DNA from: Diphasiastrum complanatum
Taxonomy: Eukaryota; Streptophyta; Lycopodiopsida; Lycopodiales; Lycopodiaceae
NCBI GenBank assembly: GCA_029204225.1
Contig: CM055106.1
Location: forward strand, 6,284,614-6,348,613
Direction: 5' to 3'
DNA length: 64,000 bases
Shown here in pieces: positions 45,890 to 57,600 of this stretch (positions are counted from its first letter, which is position 1; the number at the start of each line of letters is the position of its first letter). The notes below the pieces were generated by a model. It saw nothing but the letters and a program-made list of their open reading frames with translations. It made no database searches and was not told the origin of the DNA. The position numbers and the translations under genes were made by a program.

Positions 45890-46799
45890 AGTTAGTTGAT
45901 CCTACATTACCTTCAAAAAAAAAAGTGGTAAAACAACTTGCCTACAAAACTAGTCCACCTACATTGGACATTAAAGCTATTCTGAATGCTCACCTCGTGG
46001 ATCCTCAAGGTAATATAATTGCTAATAGAAAAGGGAGGGTGGTTTTGGACCGGCTCTATTCTTTATGCCAACGCCATTTTGACGACAAATTGTTTAGTTA
46101 ATGGTCTGAACAACCTGCCGCCGATAAATGACAAGTTATTGGTACCCTTCGTGACGAATTCCAACAAGAAGAGAAATTCTAGGAGAAGGAAATTCATAAG
46201 CATATGAGCTTATGGATTAGGCATTGTCGTGATATGGCACAATGAGCTTATAGGGATGGGCAATCCAAGCCCTCTCGGTATTCAAGAAATGATTGGAACC
46301 GTGTAAAAGCGGTTGAACGAACACCAGATAAATACAAGATTCAGAAAGATGTTGCGACCGCTAGGATGCATGGGATAGGCAATTCTAGGTTGGGCTCAAG
46401 CGGAAAGGTGGGATTGCAAGCAAGCATGGTAAGTGAACTTACACTACTCTTATAGTTTATCTTTGATTTCATATGCTTTTATTTTTTTAATTGCATTATG
46501 ACTAGATGCTTCAACGTAGCCCTAAATTAATTTCATCTTAAATTGAATGCATGGATAGTTGGCGGACTATGGACGTCTGCCAACTAAGGAGGAATACGAA
46601 TTTGCCTACAGGGAATCATACGACAAACTAAAGAGCGAGGGTCATTCTCCAAATGTAAGTACTAGTTTTTGTATTCATAGTAATGTGGTTTGTATTCCGA
46701 CGTCAATTTTATTTAATTTAATACGATCAAACATTAAATATTAATGTAATTTGTTTGCTTGTGTTTATGCAGATTGGATGTCACGACGACAACGAGTAG
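45890..46799 (+). pseudogene. DNA-transposon (CACTA/Spm-like) ORF remnant with two introns
   Basis: Exon 1 (about 45890-46428) reads KAILNAHLVDPQGNI, RGRVVLDRLYSLCQRHFDDK-like text, then GTLRDEFQQEEKF, LWIRHCRDMAQ, KPSRYSRNDWNRVKAVE and ARMHGIGNSRLGSSGKVGL. It ends at ATG|GTAAGT. Exon 2 (46559-46654) reads LADYGRLPTKEEYEFAYRES and ends AAAT|GTAAGT. Exon 3 (46773-46799) gives IGCHDDNE and a stop. All joins are GT-AG and phase 0. At least four in-frame stops occur in exon 1, each one substitution from a sense codon. The LRDEF...W...W..DW pattern resembles the plant transposase-associated (Transposase_24, En/Spm) domain. The family call is tentative. Confidence 0.45.
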
Positions 46800-47279
46800 A
46801 TTAGGTTTATAGATTCTAGTTGATGTTTGATCTAGGAGACTCATGCGACATTAAAACACCAATTTTGTAATACATTGATTGACTCTTATGAAAATATTCG
46901 TGCTATATTGCCATGGCGAATTTAGAGATGTGGATTGACGTAATAACCAACTAAGAATTTAAACCACGTGCAAGGTCGAATTTCAAAACAACAATCAATA
47001 TCATATATAAAAATCTAAATGAAATTTATGATGTGCACAAAACAATGCAATAAAGTATTATCATTCATAATGGACATGAAGTAATGCAATAAAATACAAA
47101 ACGAAAAGTAATTTAAGAATGAAAAGTACCTCATGCTTAGTTTGTTGTTTGATCCAAATGTTGAATGCAACTCAAAAATATTGTTTTAAAAACAATTCAA
47201 GAACATCGCTTCTCAGCTCCAAGAACAGCACGATAAAAATGCGAGTGTTGTTTTTACGCATTTTTTTATTTTTTTTTAC
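46800..47279. other. no gene seen
   Basis: AT-rich 3' flank of the transposon-like gene. Confidence 0.5.
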
Positions 47280-47600
47280 CTAATTTGGGACGTCGGAATC
47301 CGACATCTAAACGCGTAGGATAGACATCGGACACACGTTGGCACACATCGGGCATCATTCTATATATACAGATGTCGGAATCTGACATGTTTTTTGGACG
47401 TTGCAATGCGACGTCCACGTCGAACCTTTTGCGGCATCTTTGGACGTCGCATTGCGATGTCCACGTGGATTACCTTCCCGCGATCAGGATTTTTGGTTGC
47501 AGAATCCGCAGGTTGTGTTTGTTGGATTGCGACATGTTTTAAGGTCGTCAGATTTCGACGACCGTATAGCGACATGTTTTTCTGACGTCCGCGACGAATT
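47280..47600. repeat. CpG-rich array of short palindromes
   Basis: GTCGG-AAT-CCGAC near 47290, GTCGGAATCTGAC near 47373, GACGTTGCAATGCGACGTCC near 47397, GACGTCGCATTGCGATGTCC near 47443 and GGTCGTC-(7)-GACGACC near 47543 are variants of one motif in both orientations. The tract is far richer in CpG than its surroundings. Dense short inverted motifs like this are typical of CACTA subterminal regions, which fits the ORF remnant next to it. No CACTA terminal sequence was found. Confidence 0.6.
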
Positions 47601-47666
47601 AAAAAAAATTAAGATCGCGATTCACGTTGCAAAACACGTCACAAATCACGACAGGTGTTGTTGTGA

Positions 47667-48549
47667 CAATAGCAACTCCAAAATAAATCTCTAAATGACT
47701 AAGCTAGAATGCTCAAGAGAGTTCAAGCTTGAAAGCTTGATAGAGAGCTACTACAATACTTTCTGAATATGAACGATCTGCTTGATTATAGCGCAGGAAG
47801 CGTCGTGTAATAACACTCAACTCCTTCACAATTCACAATAACATTTTCAAATGATGAACATTGATAATGAGCTGTATGAATAACTGATTTATAATAAGTA
47901 ATTAGGTCGTCAAATGCGATTGCCAATTGGCTGGAGTTCGCTGGCATTCGTCCAGTTCCTTCTTAGAAATTGATTGTGGATAAGCGGTGAAAATTGGTCA
48001 TAAACAGTCTGTCTACATAAATGAACTAAAACTGTCACTTTGTAGAAATGAACTAAAACTGTCACAAGCGACCGTGTTGCAAAAGGCGACAGTGTCTGCT
48101 TTTTGCGAAAAAGATGACAATGTCATAAAATCTCATTTCTTTAATATTGGGGTAGCTCCACACTTTGCCATAGTCATTTTCTTAATATTGGAGATGCTTT
48201 CTGAAAATGCGAAAAATGCGACTCTGTAGTTTTACTCGCAAATCTTGGCAGGCAAAAAATGCGAAAAAGACGACACTGCATTTTTATATGTAATTCCTAA
48301 CAGGCGACAGTGTCACAAAAATGTGACACTGTAATTTTACTCGTAATTCTTGACAGACGACACTGTCTAGATTGTAGAGAGAGAAAATGCGACACTGTTG
48401 TCAAACTTCGTGTATTTCTGCAAACTGTGTAAAAACACTTGTAATTCTGCAGATAGTATAAAAACACGGAAAAGTCCGCAAAATTGGATAAACAATGGAT
48501 GAGGATTAAAACCGATTAGTCGATTAGTAAAAAGGAGAATAATCCAACA
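47667..48549 (-). mobile_element. LTR fragment of the element D family (inverted)
   Basis: On the minus strand it starts TGTTGGATTATTC at 48549 and follows element D's 3' LTR to GAGTTGCTATTG at 47667, about 880 bp. The last part of the LTR is missing. No internal retroelement sequence flanks it. It carries several GCGACACTGT/GACAGTGTC motifs in its first half. Confidence 0.8.
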
Positions 48550-49779
48550 AGCCCCACATGGCAAATGTTATGTGGATAAATGGTGCATTCCATCAAAAAC
48601 TATAATTAGATGAGTAGATCAAATCAGTTTCAAGTTTTCAATTTATGAAATACTGCTAACCATAAATGATTTGTAAATGAATTTTTGGTAATAATCCACA
48701 TCATCAACAACTACAAATGCTTGTTTTAAGACTCCCAAAACTGCATATCAAGTGGTGGGTTTGACCGTCAAATGTGTCCATGAAGATGACACTTTGCCAC
48801 GAAGAAACAAAACCACACTTTCAATATTTTTCCCTCGAAAACTCCGTGAAGATTAGAATAACTATTGTGTCAAATTTGCGTTTACGAGGATACAACCGCG
48901 GTTTTTTCAATCATTTTGAATTATCCACAGTAAAAAATGATAAATCATTTTAAGTGATAAATTACAAAAAAACTGAGTTATGCATGAATCTAACCACTCC
49001 GTGTTAGTGTGAATAGAGTTATCAACTCTGATAGCACCTTATTGGTGAAAAGTCGAGCTCTTACTCGACTTTAACTCGACAGACCTTGCAGGTTGTAAGT
49101 GTTATCACCAAACAAAGAAAAAACAATTAATTGTAAACCTATGGTTCAAAACAAATTGCACAATTTGGACTATTACTTAGATCATTCGTTCAACTAGAAG
49201 AATACCTGTGTAGGTGTCTTAGATAGCCATGAAGAGAGTAAAATTGTAGAATAGCTATGCAAACGATTTCAAGAATGAAATTTAACAATTATGCCATTGA
49301 AATGTAGCTTGCAAAGATATAAAAGATTTCTTGTTTCTCTGCTGACAAAGGATTTATAGTTAAAGATGATTGTGTTGATTCTTCCATTGAAAGCTAGCTT
49401 GCAAGGATAACTAATGATTTCTAGTTGTTCTTCCTATTTCCTCTTGTGAAAAGGTTGCCTCGAAAAATGAAGACAGAGCTGTTGATGACAACGAAAATCA
49501 GAATGAACACCAAAGATTTAATTCCAAGGAAACACTTATGGCATTTCATTAAATTATAGAAGATTCCTCCAAGTTTGGTATGCTTCTCCTACCATCCAAA
49601 ATATCTCGAAAAGAATTGTAAATGATTTTGCTTAGGCTTCAAGCTTCTAAACTAGTGTAAATATTTTGTTGGCCAATAGAAGTGAGTTACAGTTAAGCAC
49701 CATCTGTCATTCGTCACTATTATATTAGAATCCATAAATTGATCTTGAATTTTATGCTCAACCTTCTTTTGAAATTGTT
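48550..49779. other. no gene; palindrome at 49049-49072
   Basis: AAAGTCGAG and CTCGACTTT flank 6 bases, followed by another CTCGAC. This could be the 5' end structure of element J2, since a GTCGA-containing hairpin also lies just past J2's 3' end. No ORF. Confidence 0.4.
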
Positions 49780-52600
49780 AAAACACCCTGAGTCGTCGCT
49801 GTAATAGAATATAATATTAGATGTAGTTTTCAAATCAATAATAGGGATAGGTTGCGTGCGCGCTCTTACCCACAAGACCATTAAGATAGGATGTACAGTA
49901 GGAGTTCCATTTATTGTCGACAAAGGAAAAAACGACACAACTTGGTGTTTGTGCCTGCATATGAGAAGCTTGCCAAAACTTTTGGATACGTTTGATTCAG
50001 TCTTATTCAATGCTCACCAGATTCATAGCAAAATTGGCAAAAAGTCCCAGCTAGTCTGCATCCTGGTTAGAGATGAAATGAAACATACCTATAATTCTGT
50101 CAAATTTTATAGGGCTTCACGTTTTCGAGATGACGTACAAGGAGATAAATGAAAAAACAATTCGTCCATTATCTGGTTTGAACACGCCATTTGGTATATG
50201 ATGAACAACCTAGGCAAGTTCTTCCCTGGTGCTTCTCTCCAAAACCAAATGAATGCTTTCTTTCTTTGGCTACATAAGCCCGCTAGAGATGTGGTTAAGA
50301 TACACTTTACCTTTCTTTTCATTCGACAGTACATGGTTGATGCCTCTATTGAGCTTGCCAAAGATTCTTGTGCCAAACTCCTATCACATCTAGGCGATGC
50401 TGAAAACGTACAAGAGATAGAGTGTCTCCTTAACCTTACGAAAAAACAATGTGAATGAGGTGGCTTTTGAACTTTATGATAGGTGGTTCAAGTAGATTAA
50501 CCTTTTGCCTATGCATGAACATTTAAATGAAGAAACTGTAAGGGAGCATGCGACTTTATGTAAAAACATTGCGATGAAATTCATAAAAAAAGAACTTGGT
50601 TGTATGGCAATAAGGACACAACTGCAAAAATACAAACTGCTAAAAATGAAAGATTATGGCTCACAAATCTGCTCTATGTCAATGGCATTGACAAGGCACA
50701 ACACAATCCCAGTTTCATATGTAAATTCCTTGTATGGAAGCTTGCCCTAGATACACTTAATAGTCCTGACTTCATCCCCTTTCCTAATGATCAAGAAAAC
50801 TCTGTTACGGAAACTATCACTTATGCATGGAAAGGCTAAATAGATTTTTACCCAACATCTTCATGGGAAAAGTCTCTTTGCCATATCTACTATGTACGTA
50901 CAAAGCCCACAAGGAATCTTTTAGATGGATTACCAATGTGCATGACAAGAGCTCTTGTTGGTATGTTGTCACCATTCCTCAAGGAAGGTGCACGCCTTAA
51001 GGCAAAAACATACAAGGGTATCCTAAATGTGGATACATGCTTATTTTGGCAATGTGAGTCCTCGATCGATTTTTATCTCAATTTACCATCAAAGATTACC
51101 AATGTATGGGTGCAGATATCTCTAAGTGCTATGAAAACATACCTTTAGATGGCACTGATGGGCTGAAAACTATCATGAATAAATTCATTACATATGCGTT
51201 CCAATATTCTAATAAGATGTTTCTGAGTTTCAAATGGGAACAAGAAAGGGGTCTTTAAATGGCCATGGAATAATAAAAAGTCAGAAGGGTGATACAATAT
51301 CGATAAAAATCTCTTGTGCTTGTGGCATGCCTTCCTAATAGACAATTGTATTGTCAGGTTAGGAAACAAAACCTGGAGACAGATTCGTGGTATACCGATG
51401 GGTTTTTTTTGCTCACCTACTTGGTGTAACTAGTATCTTGCGTTCTTTGAAGCTCAATTTATTAAGAGACTGGCCAAGTTAGGTCTCAGAAAAGATATGA
51501 ATGTTTTCTGTCACTCGTTTAGATATATTGATGACATTTGCTTCATTAATAATCCCATTATTGATGCATTTATGGACAAAAATCAGATTAGAGTACCAGA
51601 TAACCCTTTCTTGATTTATCCTCTAAAGTTTCTTGAAATTGAAAAAAAATCTTGTGAAGCAAACACCACCAGTCTTTTAAACATTTTGATTACTTTTAAT
51701 CCTGGCACCTATGCTTATCAGCTTTCAAAGTTTGATAAAAGAAGGGACTTACCTTTTCAATACTTACAGTACATACATCTGCCTTCCAATATGCCAGTCT
51801 ATAACTCGTACAAAGTAATTATCTCCCAGGTTATTTCTACTATATGTATTGCTGCAACGATCACAATACTTTTATAAAAGAGGTAGCAATATTACTATAT
51901 GCTTTTCAGAAAAATTGGTTTTATGAGGGAAAAGCTTTGCCTTATCATTAACAAACAACTTTTGACTAGTACTTTTCCAGGTTTGTCCTATGATCTACCA
52001 CAGTGTATTAAAGGTCTGATGGTGGGCAATTAGCTATCCCTTATGGGGAGCTAACTGCTCCCTAAGAGATTTACTAGTTGTGGGTCGGTCTTTTCAAATT
52101 TTTATTCATAACCCAACAAGGTAAAACATAGCGTACTCCTAATCCAAAAATGAAATCGAGGTACAATACTGCAATATAGAGGTCGTTGTGACGCAAGACA
52201 TATGGCTTTGTATATCAATGCATGCACTTATCATAATCCATACATCAAAAGATGGTTGAAACAACTATCAGTAAACAACAGGTCATTGTTGAACCAACAA
52301 TCACGTAAAAGACAGATCTCTATTCAAAAGTGCTATCATCGTTGTCCTTTCAGTGATGAAGGTGCAATATCACTGCTTAAAAGTGTACTCATTCAATCAA
52401 GTATTCTACAAAAGGTGTAGTCGCTGTTCCAGTGAGTTTATTGGTGATTTACAAGACAAGACAAATTAGTTTAGTGTTGACTGTACAATATGCAAACATG
52501 AAGCTGTGCAGTTACTGCATGACAGTAAGTTCGAATGGTGACGTAGTCTGTATTTTATTCAGCAGAGAAAGAGCTCCATTTTGAGTAGTACTAGCTGACA
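49780..52600 (+). pseudogene. RYIDD reverse-transcriptase element, copy J2
   Basis: A long broken coding region. The N-terminal part (49856-50840) has KLLDTFDSVLFNAHQIHSKIG, FFPGASLQNQMNAFFLW and SFICKFLVWKLALDTLNSPD, which I do not recognise. Reverse-transcriptase motifs follow: ARLKAKTYKG near 50990, ADISKCYENIPLDGTDGL near 51113 (motif A), FLIDNCIVRLGNKTWRQIRG with IPMGFFCSP near 51340-51415 (motif B), FRYIDDICFINN near 51520 (catalytic DD), then LIYPLKFLEI, SKFDKRRDLPFQYLQYIHL and SNMPV. The tail (51850-52600) has YCCNDHNTFIKEV, INACTYHNPYIKRWLKQL and a Cys-rich end (RCSRC, DCTICKHE). At least eight stops or frame changes. Copy J1 matches from FLIDNC onward. I infer a Penelope-like or related retroelement. 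Confidence 0.7.
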
Positions 52601-52609
52601 ATCAAAAGT

Positions 52610-52644
52610 GTCGAATAAAGTGTTGAGTTGACACTTTATTCGAC
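52610..52644. repeat. 14-bp perfect hairpin past the end of J2
   Basis: GTCGAATAAAGTGT and its exact complement flank a 7-base loop (TGAGTTG). Weaker pairing continues outward. Further GTCGA copies follow to about 52700. Lies about 200 bp before copia A's left LTR. Confidence 0.85.
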
Positions 52645-52845
52645 CATTTGACTTTGTTGAGTCGATGTTGATGGTGAGTCTTGTTGAGTGTCGAGTCAAT
52701 CTTGCTCTACTTCGAATATCCATGTATTTATGTACACTGTTAGAATATGCGAGTAAAACTTGTAGACTGTAATAGAGAATGGAAATTTACATTCTTCAAG
52801 AGAACTCAGAAGAGGACTTTTGGTGAGTAGATGTAAGATTAACTC

Positions 52846-52850
52846 CAACA
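52846..52850. other. target-site duplication of copia A, left copy
   Basis: CAACA, repeated at 59274-59278 directly after the right LTR. Confidence 0.85.
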
Positions 52851-53505
52851 TGTGAAAATTGTCAACATTTCCTAGCTAGTTTGAGGCCTAAATTGGCTAA
52901 AATTGTAAATAGTTTTGGTTTTGGAGTTTCACACGTGTGAACCAGGACACAATGTTTTTATTTACTGTATTTTTTCAGTATGATGAAGTGTCAAACTTCA
53001 TACCCTTCAAAATGAGACCATTTTGATGTATTTTGGTCATATAAGCCATTTTTAGCTATTTTTCCTATATAGGGAATATCTAGGGTCAAGTACCTTCTAG
53101 AGAGAGGAGAGAGAGTCATCTTCCTCATCCATAAATAGTAGGGAAGTCGTGGAGAACAGGTTGGAGAAACCTTTTGTATGCTTCATTGAGATCAATAGAT
53201 CATTGTCATTGTTTCTTCCTCCATTGAGAGCATTGTTGTGTGTATTGTCTTCAAGCTATTGTGTATGATCTTAAGTGCTTTCCAAAAGTGGTAGGCTGAT
53301 GTATTATGGACTGTATAATGCTATTTTGGGCCGCACTTGATGTTTATGGAAGTTTCCATTTGTGATAAATGCTTTTTGATCAAGTTCTTTGCATTCTAGG
53401 TAGCATAGAATGTGTTGCCAATTCCTAGCTTATGTAGTTTGGAGTGCAAGCATTCAAGCCAATGATCTTGGAGTTTAGATCCACTTAGGATCTGTATTTT
53501 TTACA
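52851..53505 (+). mobile_element. 5' LTR of copia element A, 655 bp
   Basis: Starts TGTGAAAATTGTC and ends TTTTTTACA, directly before the primer site. It carries CCTATATAGGGAATA (TATA-like) near 53065, GA-rich sequence near 53100 and the TGTATTATGGACTGTATAATG stretch near 53299. It differs from 58619-59273 at about four positions. Confidence 0.95.
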
Positions 53506-53520
53506 TGGTATCAGAGCTGG
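53506..53520 (+). other. primer-binding site of copia A
   Basis: TGGTATCAGAGCTGG, complementary to the 3' end of plant initiator methionine tRNA, with no gap after the LTR. Confidence 0.95.
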
Positions 53521-54677
53521 TTGGCTTCTATTTACAGTAAGTATTCCATTTTTGGTGATATTTGGATGTTTGATCAAGTTCTAGCATGATTTTGCATTGC
53601 TTTGTTGATCAAATCTTACTAACCTTTGTTTTGTGAGTTGAACTTGTGGATCAAAAGCATATTTCAGGTCTATTGAAGATCAGAGGCTGAAAAGAAACTA
53701 TTTTGGATCAAATCAAAACACCTAATCATTTGTGATTGTGAGGCTTGTGCATATTCAATACTAACAATGTTCTTTTCAATCCTATTGTTGACAATCTCCA
53801 TTCTTGGATGAACACTCTCCTTAAGTGGATGAAACTTCTCCTTAAGTGGATGACAAATGCTCTTTTGAGTGAGTTGTAATTCTCCTAAAGGCTGAGCAAA
53901 GCTCCCATTTGGATGAAAGATCCCCTTTTTTGGGTGAACATATTGTAAGCTCCATTGTGAAGAGCATATTGTAAAGATTGTCATCAATTTTGGCATAAAT
54001 TTTGGTGTACTTTGTTGAGCATGTAAGTAACTCTCCTTATGTAATTTGATTGGAGCATTTGCTGGAAGGTGTTAACCATTATGCAAGTGTGTTTTCAGGT
54101 TCTTAACAGGTTGAGGAACATTCTCATGTGAAGTGATCTTAGATCTACATCTAAACACCAAGATTTGACAAGATAGTGAAGCTAGTCTTGTGATTCACTA
54201 AGTGTGCTCATTCATTCACCTCTAAATCTTGTATTTATCACTTGCTGGAGTTTATAAACTTTTAGAAGTGTGGTTTACATGTGGTTTTACAGGTTGAATC
54301 AATATCTTAGTGTGTTGATCATATGTTGATCAAGTTTGTTCATTACTAGGTAATCTTGGCATCCTAGTTTTGGGTATTTTCTAAGAATGCAAGTAACTCT
54401 TCACACCATAACTTGATTTGGTCACTTGCTGGAAAGTTTGAGAGCTTAAGCAAGAGTGTGTTCAGGTTGGTTTGATTTTGTAATCCATTCTTAGTGTGTG
54501 CAAAGTGTTGCATGTGTTTCAATCTTCCTTTCTATGCTTGGAAACCATCTAGGTTCAAGATAGAAGTGTTTTAGGGTCCTAAATCTTCATAGATCTCTTT
54601 ATCTATCATTTGTTGAGAGAAAAGTGAGTGCTAAGTGCTTTAGGACAGAACCTAAAAGTTGAAGAAACATTAGAATC
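53521..54677 (+). other. untranslated leader of copia A
   Basis: About 1.16 kb before Gag. It has short repeats (CTCCTTAAGTGGATGA twice near 53817-53850) and two to three diverged ~200-bp units sharing AAGTAACTCT, TTGATT(T)GG and CACTTGCTGGA, at about 54024, 54235 and 54390. It probably serves packaging and start-site control; that is inference. Confidence 0.5.
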
Positions 54678-57600
54678 ATGGCTTCCAATGGTGGGATCAT
54701 GCTAGAGTCTAGTGAAAGGTTGAGTTCATCAAACTACTCTACTTGGAAAGTAAGGATGGAGTCCTTACTTGAGTTGAATGAACTCATGGACATAGTTGCA
54801 GAAATTGAAGAGAGACCTCTCACACTTCAAGAGCAACAAAGGTTTGATAAGAAGGCCAAAAGGGCTCTTCATATCATTAAAATGAATGTTACAAATGAAC
54901 TTCTCAAGGAAGTTGGAAAGTGTCAAAGTGCAAGTGAGGCATGGAATGCCTTAAAGAAGCTCTTTGAATCAAAGTCCACATCTAGGGTATTGACCCTAAG
55001 GAGACAAATATTTTCTAGTAGGCAAAGAGAGGGTGAAAGTGCTCATGCATTTATCTTGAGAGTTAAGTCCCTAAGTGATGATTTAGCATGCATTGATGAG
55101 AACATAAAAGATGGTGAAATAGTCCAAGTTATGTTGAATGGTTTGCTAAATGAACATGCTAACCTTGTGCAAAGTTTTGCCATTCAAAGAGTCTTGCCAA
55201 GTGTGGTTGACTTGCAAGAAATCTTATTGGCTGAAGAACATAGGTTGCAATCAAAGCTTGATGGTGCATCCTTGCAAGGTGGAGGTGAAGAGGCTTTCTT
55301 CACAAAAGGCAAATTCAAGGGCAAAGGTAAAGGCAAAGGGAAATGGTCCAAAGGTGGTAACTTTGATCATGATGATCACTCTTCCTCTTCCTCTTCTACT
55401 AAGAACAATAAGTCAAAGTTCAAGTGCTTTTATTGTGGGATAAAAGGTCATTTTGCAAATGAATGTTATAAGAAGAAAAGAGAGCAAGGAGAGAGGCAAG
55501 GAAATCTTACAATAGATGAGGAAGAACATAACACATGTGAATCACTTGTTATGACTTCAAGTTTGTTAGCCAACATAGATGATAATGATCCTTGGTGGAT
55601 TGATAGTGGAGCCTCATCTCACATGACAAGACATAAGGAATACTTTACATCCTTATTGTCTTATGAGGGAGAAGGTAACATCATCTACACTGCAAATGAT
55701 GGTCAATGTGACATCAAAGGCATAGGCACTATTCCTATTTCCCTTTCAACAAATAGGAAAGCAAATCTTGAAAATGTTTTGTACATTCCTTCAATCACTA
55801 AGAATTTGCTTAGTGTAAGTCAAATGATTGACAAAGGACTTGATGTGGAGTTCATTGGAGATGCATGTTTGATAAGTAAATGTGGATCCTTGATTGCTCA
55901 AGGTAGGAGGCATGGTAAACTTTTCAAGCTTGATGCATGTGTGATCTCTAATCATGAAGGATGTATGGCTAGGGAGCAATTGACAAACCAAGAAGTTTGG
56001 CACAAGAGGTTGGGCCATCCCAACTTCAAATCTTTGGAGGTAATGGCAAAGAAAGAGCTTGTTCTTGGTCTCCCTAAAAGTCTTGTTGCAAACAATAGTG
56101 TTTGTGAACATTGTGCCTTGTCCAAATCTCATAGACTTGCTTATTCTAGATCTACTTCTAGATCTAAAGAAGCTTTTCAACTTGTGCATTCTGATATTCA
56201 TTCTTCTAGTACAACTAGCAATGGTGGGGCAAAGATGTATGCAACTTTCATTGATGACTTTAGTAGGTATACTTGGATCTATCTTCTTAAAAGTAAGGAT
56301 GAAGTGTTTGCTGCATTTGTCAAGTTCAAGAATGAAATGGAAAACCAATTCAATACAAAGATCAAATGCTTAAGATCTGATAATGGAGGGGAATACACCT
56401 CAAATAGGTTCAAAGACTTTTGTATAGCACATGGGATTAAGAGGGAGATGTCTAGTCCTAGGACTCCACAACAGAATGGAGTGGCCGAGAGGAAGAATAG
56501 AACCCTTTGTGAATGTGCCAAGGCAATGAGACTACATGCTAATCTTGCTAAGTCTTTTTGGGGGGAAGCTTTAGCATGTGCTAACTATCTATGTAATAGA
56601 TGGACAAGTGCTTCCTTGGATGGTAAAACTCCTCATGAGGTTCTTTATGGTAGAAGGCCGAGTGTCAAGCATTGTAGGATCTTTGGATGTACATGTTTTG
56701 TCAATATCACACTTGATGATAGAACTAAAGAAGATCCTTCATCAAAGAAGGGTGTGTTTGTTGGCTATAGTGAAGTAAGCAAGGCTTACAAAGTGTACAT
56801 TCCTTCTACAAAGAAAGTTGTCATAAGTAGGGATGTCATCTTTCATGAAGAGAATGTTTCCAATGTTGTTGATGTTGATGTTGATGTGCCTACTAATCAT
56901 CATGATGTGCAAGATGTCTTGGATGAAGATGGAGATGCCACTCCAAAGCAAACTTCAAGGAAGACTCAAAGGCAAAGGGCTAAGCCATCAAGGCTAACCT
57001 ATGATGAAAAAGGAAAGCAAGTGGTGGACAACTCTAACTTTGCTTTTCTTACCTCTTTTGATGAACCAACTTGTGTAGGTGAAGCAATTCAAAAGAAGGA
57101 ATGGATCCAAGCCATGGATCATGAGCATCAAGCACTCATCAAAAGCAACACATGGAGGTTGGTAAAGCTTCCAAAGTACAAGAAGGCAATTGGTTGTAAG
57201 TGGATCTTCAAGATCAAGACAAATCAAGATGGATCAATCAACAAGTACAAGGCAAGGTTGGTGGCAAAGGGGTATGCTCAAGAATATGGTATTGACTATG
57301 ATGAGACCTTTGCACCCGTGGCAAAGATGGTAACTATTCGAATCATAATCTCTCTTGCAACTCTTTATGATTGGGATATGTGGCAAATGGATGTTACTAA
57401 TGCCTTCTTGAATGGTGATCTTGAAGAAGATATTTACATGGAGCAACCCGAGGGCTATGTTTCACATGATGAGCCTAATCATGTGTGCTATCTCCAAAAG
57501 AGTTTGTATGGGCTAAAGCAAGCACCAAGGAGTTGGTATGCTAAGCTCAATTCCTTCTTACTTTCTCAAAACTTTGTTATGAGTGAGTATGATCATTCTC

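Noticed and set aside
50505-50750. An independent small protein gene here
   Set aside because: It lies within the broken J2 coding region and competes with the overlapping frame at 50600-50839, which fits the element better.
49856-52420. Reading J2 as a group II intron maturase or telomerase
   Set aside because: Motif B (GIPMG..CSP) and the IYPL/KFDKRR/SN.P segment after the catalytic motif do not fit either family; no intron RNA structure was noticed.
55791-56348. 185-codon minus ORF inside copia A
   Set aside because: Antisense to the integrase region of an intact polyprotein; no independent support.
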